Shown here: positions 32,873 to 41,273 of the stretch, piece by piece | Position numbering within the stretch: the stretch's first letter is position 1 | Layout of the letters: the number at the start of each line of letters is the position of its first letter | DNA from: Thermodesulfobacteriota bacterium | Lineage (GTDB): Bacteria; Desulfobacterota_D; UBA1144; Nemesobacterales; UBA2774 | Direction of reading: 5' to 3' | Assembly (NCBI GenBank): GCA_035325995.1 | Contig: DAOKYU010000010.1 | Coordinates: 55,932-119,931 of the forward strand | Length of the DNA stretch: 64,000 nt | Made by a program: the position numbers and the translations under genes | Notes under the pieces: generated by a model | Databases searched by the model: none | Seen by the model: the letters and a program-made list of their open reading frames with translations, nothing else | What the model was told of the DNA's origin: nothing

Positions 32873-34786
32873 CTATGATCCGGCCGAGGTGGATTTGAGG
32901 TGCCTTACCCTCGGCGGCTCGGGGAGCTTCAGTTTGTATGACGGGACCAGGTGCTTGAGCATGCGGAGGATCGTTTCGTTGGGCGCGCCGGATTCGGCAA
33001 GGCGTATGAGGTTCTTCACGTCCTCGACGTATTCCCTCCCGAAGTGATTCCCATCGTTGGCTATGAATATCTTCTTCCGGGTCGTCATGGTCGTCCCTTC
33101 CTCGGCCGTCAGTATCTCCTCGTAGAGCTTTTCGCCCGGGCGGAGCCCCGTGAACACTATGGGGACGTCCTTGTCGGGCTCGAGACCGAAGAAGTGTATG
33201 ATGCTCCGTGCGAGGTCCACGATCTTCACGGGCTCGCCCATGTCGAGGACGAACACCTCGCCGCCCTTTCCGAGGGCGCCCGCCTGGAGGACGAGATATA
33301 CGGCCTCGCTTATGCTCATGAAGTAGCGGGTCATATCGGGGTGCGTCACGGTAACCGGGCCGCCGCGCCTTACCTGGTCGCGGAATATAGGAATCACGCT
33401 CCCGCGCGAATCGAGGACGTTTCCGAACCTGACGGAGACGAACTCCGTCCGTCCCCTTACCTCGCGGAGCATGTTCTCGGACACGCGCTTCGTCGCCCCC
33501 ATGACGCTCGTCGGGTTCACGGCCTTGTCGGTGGAGATGAAGATGAATTTCCGGACGCCGTACCTGACTGACAGGAGCGCCGTCACCTTCGTCCCTTCGA
33601 TGTTGTTGAGCACCGCCTCGCGCGGCGTGCTTTCGAGGAGCGGCACGTGCTTGTAGGCGGCGGCGTGGAAGACGACGTCGGGCAAGTGGGCGTCGAATAT
33701 CGCCTCCATCGCGACGCGGTCCTTCACGTCGGCGATCAGGGAGACGGTCTTTACCTTGTGGAGCTTCTCGTTCATCTCCTGGTTTATGAAGAAGAGCTCC
33801 GTGTCGCCGACGTCGACCATTATGAGGAGCGCGGGCTCGAAGCTCGAGACCTGGCGGCAGAGCTCGGATCCTATCGACCCGCCCGCTCCCGTCACCATGA
33901 CGCGCTTGCCTTTAACGTACGACGCGATGCTCTCGATTTCGCCGCTTACGGATTCGCGGCCGAGGAAGTCCTCGGACGTTACCTCCTTGAAGTCCCCGAG
34001 CGTCACCTTGCCCGAGAGGACGTCCGATATGCCGGGCATGATTTTTATGTGAGGGATGCCCGCCTTCCTCGCGTGCTCGACTATGGCCGTAACCTGGGAC
34101 GACGTCGCCGAGGGGATGGAGATAATCAGCCCCTCTATGCCGAGCTCCTTCACCAGATGCGGCATGTCGGCGGACGAGCCCACGACACGTGTGCCGCGTA
34201 TGATGCTGCCGAGCTTTCCGGGGTCGTCGTCTATGAAAGCGACGGGGATGTAGGGCGTAGCGCCGTTGGCCGTCTTGAGCTCCTTCAGCAGCCGAACGCC
34301 GGCGTTGCCCGCGCCGGCTATGAGGACCTTCATGCCCGAGGGCTCGGACATGCCGGACGAGTAGAACATGCGGTAGCCGAACCTGAGCCCGGTCGATGCG
34401 AAGACCGTCAAGAGAAAGTCGATGAACACGACGGACCTCGGGTAGCCCTGCATGAACGCGAGGTCTCTCGCGACGAGGCCGACGAGCGCGAGGAGCGACG
34501 CCGAGACGAGCGACGCCTTGAGCACTACTATCGTATCGTAGACCGAGAAGAATCTGAACGAGATTTTGTAAAGCTTGTATCCCCAGAAGACTATGAACTT
34601 GGCGGGGACGTAGAGGGCGGCCAGGATGAGCGCCTGGCGGAGGTAGGAGCCGTCCAGGCCTCCCAGGCGTATCCAGTAGGACGCCAGGAATATCGCCGCG
34701 AAGAGCGGGAGCTCGACGACGGACGATATGATGGCTTTGTGTCTGTAGTATTTTTCGGCGTATCCGAGGAGCATGTCCCTTAGCAT
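32873..34786 (-). CDS. Membrane-bound nucleotide-sugar 4,6-dehydratase (PglF/WbpM/CapD type)
   Basis: A 637-residue protein. The N-terminus has four or so membrane helices (LPLFAAIFLASYWIRLGG onward). A CoA-binding-like Rossmann segment follows (VLIAGAGNAGVRLLKEL), then the SDR domain with RVMVTGAGGSIGSELCRQ and STDKAVNPTSVMGATKR. The catalytic site has Met in place of Tyr (M-x-x-x-K), as in WbpM and PglF. Such enzymes convert UDP-GlcNAc to the UDP-4-keto-6-deoxy sugar, the first step to bacillosamine, QuiNAc or FucNAc. The ATG at 34786 overlaps the priming transferase stop (34780-34782). It is the last gene of the polysaccharide operon and works with the aminotransferase and GNAT. Confidence 0.85.
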   Translation of the reverse strand: MLRDMLLGYAEKYYRHKAIISSVVELPLFAAIFLASYWIRLGGLDGSYLRQALILAALYVPAKFIVFWGYKLYKISFRFFSVYDTIVVLKASLVSASLLALVGLVARDLAFMQGYPRSVVFIDFLLTVFASTGLRFGYRMFYSSGMSEPSGMKVLIAGAGNAGVRLLKELKTANGATPYIPVAFIDDDPGKLGSIIRGTRVVGSSADMPHLVKELGIEGLIISIPSATSSQVTAIVEHARKAGIPHIKIMPGISDVLSGKVTLGDFKEVTSEDFLGRESVSGEIESIASYVKGKRVMVTGAGGSIGSELCRQVSSFEPALLIMVDVGDTELFFINQEMNEKLHKVKTVSLIADVKDRVAMEAIFDAHLPDVVFHAAAYKHVPLLESTPREAVLNNIEGTKVTALLSVRYGVRKFIFISTDKAVNPTSVMGATKRVSENMLREVRGRTEFVSVRFGNVLDSRGSVIPIFRDQVRRGGPVTVTHPDMTRYFMSISEAVYLVLQAGALGKGGEVFVLDMGEPVKIVDLARSIIHFFGLEPDKDVPIVFTGLRPGEKLYEEILTAEEGTTMTTRKKIFIANDGNHFGREYVEDVKNLIRLAESGAPNETILRMLKHLVPSYKLKLPEPPRVRHLKSTSAGS

Positions 34787-35421
34787 CTGATTACCTCCCG
34801 TATGGTTCTGAAAATGATCTTCATGTCGGACCTGAAACCCATATCTCTCAGGTATTGCCGGTAGAGTGCTATCTTTTCGGGAAGGACGACGCTCGTGTAC
34901 GCTTCCTCGGCGTCGGGGTAGCGCGCGAGCACTTCTTCCTCGTTCCTGAATTCGAGCGCGGCGTAGTCCGTTATGCCGGGGCTGATTTCGAGGATCGCGG
35001 AGTAGTCGTCCCTGAATATGTCGGTGTATTTCCTGACCTCGGGGCGCGGGCCTACGAGGCTCATGTCGCCCCTGACGACGTTCCATAACTGTGGGAGCTC
35101 GTCGAGCTTCCACTTCCGGAGCGTCCGCCCGAGGGGCGTTATGCGGGCGTCGCCCGAGGACGTGACGGCCGGGCCGGACTTGTCCGCCCCCGTCACCATA
35201 GTCCTGAACTTGTAGAGCTTAAAGGGCCTCCCGCGCCTTCCGACGCGCTCCTGCGCGTAGAAGACGGGGCCCGGGCTTCCGGCCTTGACGAGCGCCGCTA
35301 CGATAAAGAGGAGAGGCGAGAGGGCAAGGAGCGCAGGGACCGATACCGCGAGGTCGAGCGCCCTTTTGCCGTACCCGGCGTAGAATCTCCGCCCGTTATT
35401 TGCTGAACTTTCTCGAGACAT
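34780..35421 (-). CDS. Priming sugar-phosphate transferase (PglC/WcaJ-like)
   Basis: A 213-residue monotopic phosphoglycosyltransferase. One hydrophobic segment (LDLAVSVPALLALSPLLFIV) lies near the N-terminus. The core motifs are KLYKFRTMV, LRKWKLDELPQLWNVV and GDMSLVGPRPEV. The Asp-Glu pair of the active site (LDELPQ) is present. Its length matches the compact PglC type, without the large membrane domain of WbaP/WcaJ. It transfers a sugar-1-phosphate from UDP-sugar to undecaprenyl phosphate and so starts the repeat unit. With the PglF-like dehydratase, aminotransferase and GNAT beside it, the probable substrate is UDP-bacillosamine-type sugar. The gene overlaps the aminotransferase by 26 bases. 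Confidence 0.9.
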   Translation of the reverse strand: MSRESSANNGRRFYAGYGKRALDLAVSVPALLALSPLLFIVAALVKAGSPGPVFYAQERVGRRGRPFKLYKFRTMVTGADKSGPAVTSSGDARITPLGRTLRKWKLDELPQLWNVVRGDMSLVGPRPEVRKYTDIFRDDYSAILEISPGITDYAALEFRNEEEVLARYPDAEEAYTSVVLPEKIALYRQYLRDMGFRSDMKIIFRTIREVIRC

Positions 35422-36577
35422 CCGTTACGCACTCCGAAACGTAGTCGACTTCCTCGTCGCTCATCCCGGGATAGACGGGGAGCGAGACGATGCGCTCGTA
35501 GAGCCATTCGGCCCCGGGGAAGTCGCCCGGGGAGTATCCGAATTCGTTCCTGTAGAACGGGTGCATGTGAAGCGGTATGAAGTGAACGCTCGTACCGATT
35601 CCCCTGGCGGAGAGCTCCTCTATGAAACGCGCGCGGTCTATCGTGTGGGCGTCGGGGTCGACGAGGAGGGGGAAGAGGTGATACGACGTTTCGCGGCCGG
35701 GGACGAGCGTGGTCGTCGAGAGGCCTGGGGAGCCTGAAACAGCGTCCGAATACCTCTCGCATATTTCCTTCCTCCGCCGGGTCATGGCGTCCAGCTTTGC
35801 GAGCTGCGCCAGCGCAAGGGCGGCCTGGATGTCCGTCATGTTGTACTTGTATCCGGGCTCTATCACTTCATAGAACCAGGAGCCGCCGCGGGAGTATCTC
35901 TTCCACGCGTCCTTCGAAATGCCGTGGAGCCGGAGGACGCGTATCCTGTCTGCCCACTCTTCGTTTTCGGTCGTGACCATGCCTCCCTCGCCGGCGGCGA
36001 GCGGCTTAGTCGCGTAGAAGCTGAAGCACGTCATGTCGCCTATGGCGCCGACCTGCTTCCCGCCGAACGAGGCTGGGAGGGAGTGGGCGGCGTCTTCTAT
36101 GACGCGGAGGTTACGGCTCTGCGCGAGGCTCATGACGCCGTCCATGTCGCACGGCTGGCCGCCGTAGTGGACAGGGATTATCGCACGGGTCCTGGGCGTC
36201 AGGGCGCGCTCGGCGGCCTCGACGCTCATGTTGCCCGTTTCCCTTTCGACGTCTACCAGCACGGGCCGACCACCGAAGTAGCAGACGACCTCGGCCGTGG
36301 CGGTGAAGGTCATCGCCGGGACTATAACTTCGTCGCCTGCCTCGAGCCCGGCGGCTCTCAGCGCCAGGTGGAGCGCCGCCGTGCCGGAGCTTACGGCGAC
36401 CGAGTGCGACGCCCCGGTGTAGGCCGAGAATTCGTTTTCGAATCTCACAGTCCGGGGGCCCATGGTGAGCCAGCCCGATCTCACGGTGTCGAGGACCTCG
36501 GATATCTCGTCCTCGGTGATGTACGGGCGGTGGAACGGTATTTCCATCGTTTTATGCTTCGTTTGAGCCCTGCTCAT
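35396..36577 (-). CDS. DegT/DnrJ/EryC1 family sugar aminotransferase
   Basis: A 393-residue PLP enzyme. Visible motifs include SGTAALHLALRA near the N-terminus, VIVPAMTFTATAEVV, VIEDAAHSLPASFGG (the Asp that contacts the pyridine ring) and SFYATKPLAAGEGGM with the Schiff-base Lys. It would aminate the 4-keto sugar made by the dehydratase (PglE/PseC-like). The first ATG (36577) is chosen because AAGGAGG lies nine bases before it. It is followed by the priming transferase with overlap, and preceded by the GNAT gene (62 bases). Confidence 0.9.
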   Translation of the reverse strand: MSRAQTKHKTMEIPFHRPYITEDEISEVLDTVRSGWLTMGPRTVRFENEFSAYTGASHSVAVSSGTAALHLALRAAGLEAGDEVIVPAMTFTATAEVVCYFGGRPVLVDVERETGNMSVEAAERALTPRTRAIIPVHYGGQPCDMDGVMSLAQSRNLRVIEDAAHSLPASFGGKQVGAIGDMTCFSFYATKPLAAGEGGMVTTENEEWADRIRVLRLHGISKDAWKRYSRGGSWFYEVIEPGYKYNMTDIQAALALAQLAKLDAMTRRRKEICERYSDAVSGSPGLSTTTLVPGRETSYHLFPLLVDPDAHTIDRARFIEELSARGIGTSVHFIPLHMHPFYRNEFGYSPGDFPGAEWLYERIVSLPVYPGMSDEEVDYVSECVTDVSRKFSK

Positions 36578-36639
36578 GAACGCGGCTCCTCCTTCGGTAA
36601 GCTGAATTTTCGGTCGGTTTAAAACGCGGCCTGCGGTGG

Positions 36640-37254
36640 TTACTGGACGGCGCGCCTGCCGAGGTCGAGCGCGAGCTCGTACATGTAGCGCCCCTCGTAG
36701 GACGTGAAGACGCGCTTTACGCCGAACCCCATTTTCTTGTAAAAGTTAATTACCTTCTCGTTCCTGTGCCTGTCGGTCGTGAGGACGACTTCGCCCGCTC
36801 CCATCCTCGCGGATTCTTCGAGAAAGGCGTCCAGGAGCTGCTCGCCGATCTTCCTGTTGTGGAATTCCGGCAGTACCGCGATCGACGAAAGCAGCGCCGA
36901 ATCGCTGCCGCCGTGGGAAGAGGACGAGGGGTACGTAAGCGCGCGCCTCGCGAGCTTCGCGAGCACGGCGGGGTTCTTCACAACGCGGCCGAGCGAGCCG
37001 AGGACCAGCCGCGGCCATCTTTTCCTGAACGTCCGCCTGAAGTAGGAGGACGGGTCGATGACGCCGACGGCGAATCCGACCGTCCTCCCGTCCTCGACGT
37101 CGACGAGGCAGCACCCGTTCTCGTCCGTGAGGAAATCCGTGTAGAACGTCCTTAAAAAGGATGGTCCGAGCGAGCTCAGGAAAAAGCCGTCGAAGCCGCT
37201 CATGTGTATCGTGACGATGTCGCCCAGATCGTCGGGTAACGCTTTCCTGATCAT
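36640..37254 (-). CDS. GNAT-family N-acetyltransferase
   Basis: A 204-residue GNAT protein. The acetyl-CoA loop is visible as VLPEFHNRKIGEQLLDAF (motif A, R/Q-x-x-G-x-G/A with K-I-G), followed by VVLTTDRHRNEKVINFYKKM with the typical N-F-Y-K-K-M-G-F ending. In this position, between a glycosyltransferase and the aminotransferase, it probably acetylates the new sugar amino group to give a di-N-acetyl sugar, as PseH- or WecD-type enzymes do. ATG 37254 has GGGAGG eight bases before it and overlaps the upstream stop as ATGA. Confidence 0.8.
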   Translation of the reverse strand: MIRKALPDDLGDIVTIHMSGFDGFFLSSLGPSFLRTFYTDFLTDENGCCLVDVEDGRTVGFAVGVIDPSSYFRRTFRKRWPRLVLGSLGRVVKNPAVLAKLARRALTYPSSSSHGGSDSALLSSIAVLPEFHNRKIGEQLLDAFLEESARMGAGEVVLTTDRHRNEKVINFYKKMGFGVKRVFTSYEGRYMYELALDLGRRAVQ

Positions 37255-38504
37255 TTTGGAACCTCCCGGCGGAGCGCGGCTGATGTTTGTATCGCGTCCG
37301 CCCGAGCCGGCCGCCGGATGTGCTCGACGAGCCTTCCGGCGAGGAGCTCTATGTCGTGATTTTCTTTGAGGAACCGCGTGCCGCACGCGACCATTTCGTT
37401 TCGTTCTTCGCAGCTCATCGAGGCCACGCGTGAGATTGCGTCCGCCATCCCTTCGGGATCGTCGTGGGGGGCCTCGACGCACGAGCCGCTTTCGAGTATC
37501 GCGTGGCGTACGGGCGAGGCGTAGATTATCGGCGCGCCGGAGGAGAGGTAGTCGATTATCTTGTTCGGAAAGCCGTAGCTCGCCTTCTTTTCTATGAGCA
37601 CGAATGCGGATGCGGTTTTCAGGAATTCCAGGAGCTCGCCCTTGGGCATGGGCGGTATGAATTCGACGTTGTCGGCGCCGATGTCGCCCGCGAGGGACTT
37701 CAGGCTGTCAGTCCGGACGCCGCCGCCGACGAGCGTGAACCTGACGTCGTCCCGGCCCCTGTCTTTCAGTATCCGCGCGGCCTTTATGACGGTGTCGAGG
37801 GGATAAATGGGCTGGAACGACCCCGCGTAAACCACCCGGAACGTTCCCCCGGAGGCGGGGGCAGGCATGGACGGCGGAGTGCCGTCGAGCCTGATTCCGG
37901 GTGGCAGGAGGATGGTTTTGTCTTCGTATCCGCGGCTTTTGAAATAGTTCCGCGCTTCGTCCGTGAGGCAAATTATCTTCTCGGCCTTGCCGTAAAACCA
38001 GGTCATCGTTTTTCCGACCGTGATGTAGACGGGATGCCGCTCGGTCATCTTGCCGGACGTTACGAACACCTCGGGCCAGAGGTCGCCGATGTCGATGAAG
38101 AATCGCGCGCCGAGCCTCCTGGCGGTGGCGTATGCCGAGCCGACGGAGAAGGGGTGCGCGACGGTGCCCATGACGACGTCGGGGACGATTCCCTTCCGCG
38201 AGAGGCCGCGCGCTATGGCGTAGCTCTTCCGGGCGTAGTCGGCCATGTTGAGGACGCGCCGCCAGTCGTTGTGAAAGTATCCGAAAGTGTTCATGCGGAC
38301 GTAATTCACGCCGTCCACCGTTTCGATCGTGTACGGCCCGTCAACGTCCCTTATCCGGCTCTTCAGCATGTGGCTGAAGTTGGACGAGAAGATGTAGACG
38401 CCGATGCCCTGCCTCACGAGCTCGCGGGCGAGGTTGTAGTGCCTGGTGCTCCCGGGCACTCCGGGGTACGAGGCGTACTGGTTGAACATGTATAGGGTTG
38501 TCAT
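37251..38504 (-). CDS. GT4-family glycosyltransferase (WbuB-like)
   Basis: A 417-residue GT-B enzyme. The N-terminus MTTLYMFNQYASYPGVPGST is typical of WbuB-like GT4 members. The C-terminal domain shows VVYAGSFQPIYPLDTVI and the region FVLIEKKASYGFPNKIIDYL, where the usual E-x7-E reads as a K-rich F-P-N-K-I-x-x-Y form also seen in the WbuB group. It would add the second or later sugar to the lipid-linked repeat. It overlaps the GNAT start by four bases, and it is 46 bases from the upstream GT4. Confidence 0.85.
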   Translation of the reverse strand: MTTLYMFNQYASYPGVPGSTRHYNLARELVRQGIGVYIFSSNFSHMLKSRIRDVDGPYTIETVDGVNYVRMNTFGYFHNDWRRVLNMADYARKSYAIARGLSRKGIVPDVVMGTVAHPFSVGSAYATARRLGARFFIDIGDLWPEVFVTSGKMTERHPVYITVGKTMTWFYGKAEKIICLTDEARNYFKSRGYEDKTILLPPGIRLDGTPPSMPAPASGGTFRVVYAGSFQPIYPLDTVIKAARILKDRGRDDVRFTLVGGGVRTDSLKSLAGDIGADNVEFIPPMPKGELLEFLKTASAFVLIEKKASYGFPNKIIDYLSSGAPIIYASPVRHAILESGSCVEAPHDDPEGMADAISRVASMSCEERNEMVACGTRFLKENHDIELLAGRLVEHIRRPARADAIQTSAALRREVPK

Positions 38505-38550
38505 ATCGTATGTTTATCCCGAAAGACCCGGGCCATAACGACGGCCCGGC

Positions 38551-39798
38551 TCATTGCTTTAGAAGCTTGTCTCTTACGCCGCCCGTGCGGACCGTGCCCG
38601 TCCCGCGGGCGTACCTGCGCATGAGGCCGGCTAATTTTTCGGTTTCCTTCTCGGCCGTATGGTTTTCGACGAAGGTGTATCCGTTCCGGACGAGGTCTTT
38701 TCTCAGGTCGTCGTTTTCGGCGATCGTCCTTACGGCGCGGGCTATGGCTTCGGGGTTTCCGGGGGGGACGAGCACGCCGTTTTTCATGTTCTCGATCAGG
38801 TAGGGTATCCCTCCCACGTCGGACGCCACCACGGGCAGGCCGTTCGCCATCGCTTCGAGCAGGACCTTTCCCATTCCCTCGGACAGGGAAGGGAGCACGA
38901 AGATGTCGCCGCCCTGATAAATGCCGTTCAGCTCGTCTCCGTAGGAGACCTGCCCCAGGAACCGGCAATGGGGCTCTATGCCCAATTCACCGGAGAGCTT
39001 TTCCAGCCTCGCTTTCTCGGGCCCGGCCCCGACTACGTGCAGCTCGGCGGCCATGCCGGCGTCGATGAGGAGCCGTATCGCGCGAATGAGATGATCGAGC
39101 CCCTTTTCGTGGACCAGCCTGCCTACGTAGACGATCCGGGTCGTTTCTCCCGCCGGCTCTTTATTTACGAAGGTTATGTCGCCGCGCCTGATAAGGTTCG
39201 TATAAATCACGTGCCCGTTGTCTTTCCCGTCACCGAGCTCGCTCATGAGGTATTCGCTCACGAAAAAATTCGCGCTGGCCCTTCCGATCAGCCGTTTGAG
39301 GCACAACGTATGCATCCGGCCCAGAAACGACATCAGCGGATACAGGCGGTTCCTGTATTTCGACCCTGTTTTGAGTATGTGCTCGGGGTATCCGACGACG
39401 TAGGTAAATACCGGCTTCCTGTAATACCTGCATATGGCCGCTATGAAGAAAATGTTCAGGCCGTTCGTACGAAGGAGCGCAGCGTCGCTTCTTTTTACGA
39501 GCCCCGCGAATTCGGGGATCATGAACACCGCCTTGTGGAGCTTCCTGAAGTAGTCTACGAAGGAGTCGTGCGGGAACGAAGCCGCGCACTCCATGGCCGG
39601 ATCCCCGTCGGACAGGAATTTCCTGAATTTCCCGGCATCCTCCGAAGACGCTTCCACGACGGGCGAGCACATCGTGACAGTGCGGCAATGCCCGGAAAGC
39701 TCTTTCATGAAAATCGGGAAAGTGTCGTTTGCGAAATACTCCCCCCCGTGTTTGTAGATCTTCGCGTCGTTGACGACCAGCAGTTTCATTTTTTCCAT
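38551..39798 (-). CDS. GT4-family glycosyltransferase
   Basis: A 415-residue GT-B enzyme. The acceptor domain contains KLLVVNDAKIYKHGGEYFAN. The donor domain has IVYVGRLVHEKGLDHLIRA and the catalytic block FVLPSLSEGMGKVLLEAMAN with E-x7-E, then GLPVVASDVGGI. It probably adds one residue of the polysaccharide repeat. The gene is preceded by the polymerase candidate. Confidence 0.9.
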   Translation of the reverse strand: MEKMKLLVVNDAKIYKHGGEYFANDTFPIFMKELSGHCRTVTMCSPVVEASSEDAGKFRKFLSDGDPAMECAASFPHDSFVDYFRKLHKAVFMIPEFAGLVKRSDAALLRTNGLNIFFIAAICRYYRKPVFTYVVGYPEHILKTGSKYRNRLYPLMSFLGRMHTLCLKRLIGRASANFFVSEYLMSELGDGKDNGHVIYTNLIRRGDITFVNKEPAGETTRIVYVGRLVHEKGLDHLIRAIRLLIDAGMAAELHVVGAGPEKARLEKLSGELGIEPHCRFLGQVSYGDELNGIYQGGDIFVLPSLSEGMGKVLLEAMANGLPVVASDVGGIPYLIENMKNGVLVPPGNPEAIARAVRTIAENDDLRKDLVRNGYTFVENHTAEKETEKLAGLMRRYARGTGTVRTGGVRDKLLKQ

Positions 39799-39842
39799 TG
39801 GATAAACCTTCCGTACATTTTTATTTCGGCGTTTTTATTTCG

Positions 39843-39861
39843 CGGCCGGTCCCGCCGGCCG
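39843..39861. repeat. Intergenic hairpin in the polysaccharide operon
   Basis: CGGCCGG and CCGGCCG flank a five-base loop, giving a perfect seven-pair stem between the polymerase candidate and the GT4 gene. No U-run follows on the minus strand, so it is not a standard terminator; it may be an mRNA processing or stability element. Confidence 0.4.
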
Positions 39862-39867
39862 GAGCGC

Positions 39868-41238
39868 TCAGGTCATGAGCTCTCTTCCGATGAGCACGCA
39901 AACGATAACGAGATAGGTGGTCAGGACAATCGCTTTTTTGTAACGGTATTTGTGGAATATCCCCACGCTCGCCAGTACCGCGGCGTAGGGGAAGATCACC
40001 AGCCTGTGCCTGGGCTCGTTGATGGCCGGCATAAAAATCATTACCGTGATCATGAACATCGGAAACAGCCACAGCAGCAGGTATTTGAACCTCATGTAGC
40101 GGGACTTGATGAATATGAGTGTCCCCACGAAGTAGTAGGGCAGGAGCAGGTACCAGAATATCGTCCCGGGGAACAGGTATTTCCCGCCGCCTTCCCAGTT
40201 AAACGGGCTCGGGGCTAAAAGCGCGTGGAAGGTGGAGATGAGGAGTGATTTCGGCCCGTAGCCCTTGATGTGCTGTGTGGAATAATCGAGGTCCTGGGCT
40301 ATGTCGAACGACCTAGTGGAATATGCGTGCACCGTCTCTCCCACTCCGTCCGACATCAGCTCATCGAACGTGTTGTCGAGCGGGGTGTAGAGGTAGAGTA
40401 TGAGGATCGAAGCGACTGCCGTGGCCCCGATAAAGAGCTTGTATTTAATCTTGTATTCGCTGTTCAGAAGGACGAATCCGCCCAGCAGGATTACGAACAT
40501 GAACGTCATATAGAACCGTATGGTCGCGAACAATACGAGGATTGCTACGAGCAGTGCCATCGAAAGCATGCTTTTTCTGGCCTTGCCGACCGTGTAGACG
40601 AGAAGAGCCGTCAGAAAGGTGAGAAGCGTGTCCTTCAGGTTGAACGTGGACCAGTAAATCAGGTACGGGTTGAAGATGAGTATAAAAAAGGAAACATTCG
40701 CCAGCTTCCTGCCGAAGTTGTTGAGCGCGAACCTGAAAATCAGGAGCGAGGTGAATATGTCCAGGAATATGTTCGAGATTACGGGAACGAGCTTGTCTTC
40801 GAGAAGGAGGAAGTGGAGTGCGTCGTAGAGGTGAAAGCCGTAGTTCCTTGTGGAGGTTAAACCGTGGATTTCGTTCAGGCTCAGAAAGACGCCCGACTTC
40901 CAGAAGTCGGCTATCTCTTTGGAGTAATCGTAATAATAGAACTCGTCGGGCGTTATAAGGCCGCCCGTGTCGGCGTTCGAGAGCCTGAACGCTACGGCGG
41001 CCATGATGCGGACCGCGAGGCCCGCCATGACGTAGACGGTCAGAAAGCGCCTCTCCGCCGCGGGCAGCCCCGCCATGAATACGCACAGGGCCCCGGCCCA
41101 GAGCAGGAACCACACGGTCATGATCGCAATATCGGGGGCGAATACTATGACTACGGATAACGCCAGCATCGTGCAGACGGTTACGGGCATTATCACCGAT
41201 AAGGATTTCTCGCCCGACAGGGCGGTTCGTGCGTACAT
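39868..41238 (-). CDS. Multi-pass membrane protein, Wzy polymerase candidate
   Basis: A 456-residue protein with ten or more membrane helices. An early periplasmic loop carries Tyr/Asp-rich sequence (TPDEFYYYDYSKEIADFW). A later large loop contains STRSFDIAQDLDYSTQHIKG. The last helix is preceded by FMPAINEPRHRLVIFPYAA, whose E-P-R-H-R box is common to GT39-like and Wzy-like proteins. Its place between flippase and glycosyltransferase genes suggests it polymerises the repeat unit, but a GT-C transferase role is equally possible. Confidence 0.65.
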   Translation of the reverse strand: MYARTALSGEKSLSVIMPVTVCTMLALSVVIVFAPDIAIMTVWFLLWAGALCVFMAGLPAAERRFLTVYVMAGLAVRIMAAVAFRLSNADTGGLITPDEFYYYDYSKEIADFWKSGVFLSLNEIHGLTSTRNYGFHLYDALHFLLLEDKLVPVISNIFLDIFTSLLIFRFALNNFGRKLANVSFFILIFNPYLIYWSTFNLKDTLLTFLTALLVYTVGKARKSMLSMALLVAILVLFATIRFYMTFMFVILLGGFVLLNSEYKIKYKLFIGATAVASILILYLYTPLDNTFDELMSDGVGETVHAYSTRSFDIAQDLDYSTQHIKGYGPKSLLISTFHALLAPSPFNWEGGGKYLFPGTIFWYLLLPYYFVGTLIFIKSRYMRFKYLLLWLFPMFMITVMIFMPAINEPRHRLVIFPYAAVLASVGIFHKYRYKKAIVLTTYLVIVCVLIGRELMT

Positions 41239-41273
41239 CTTTTACGGCTCCTTTACCTCGTGCAAAATGAATT

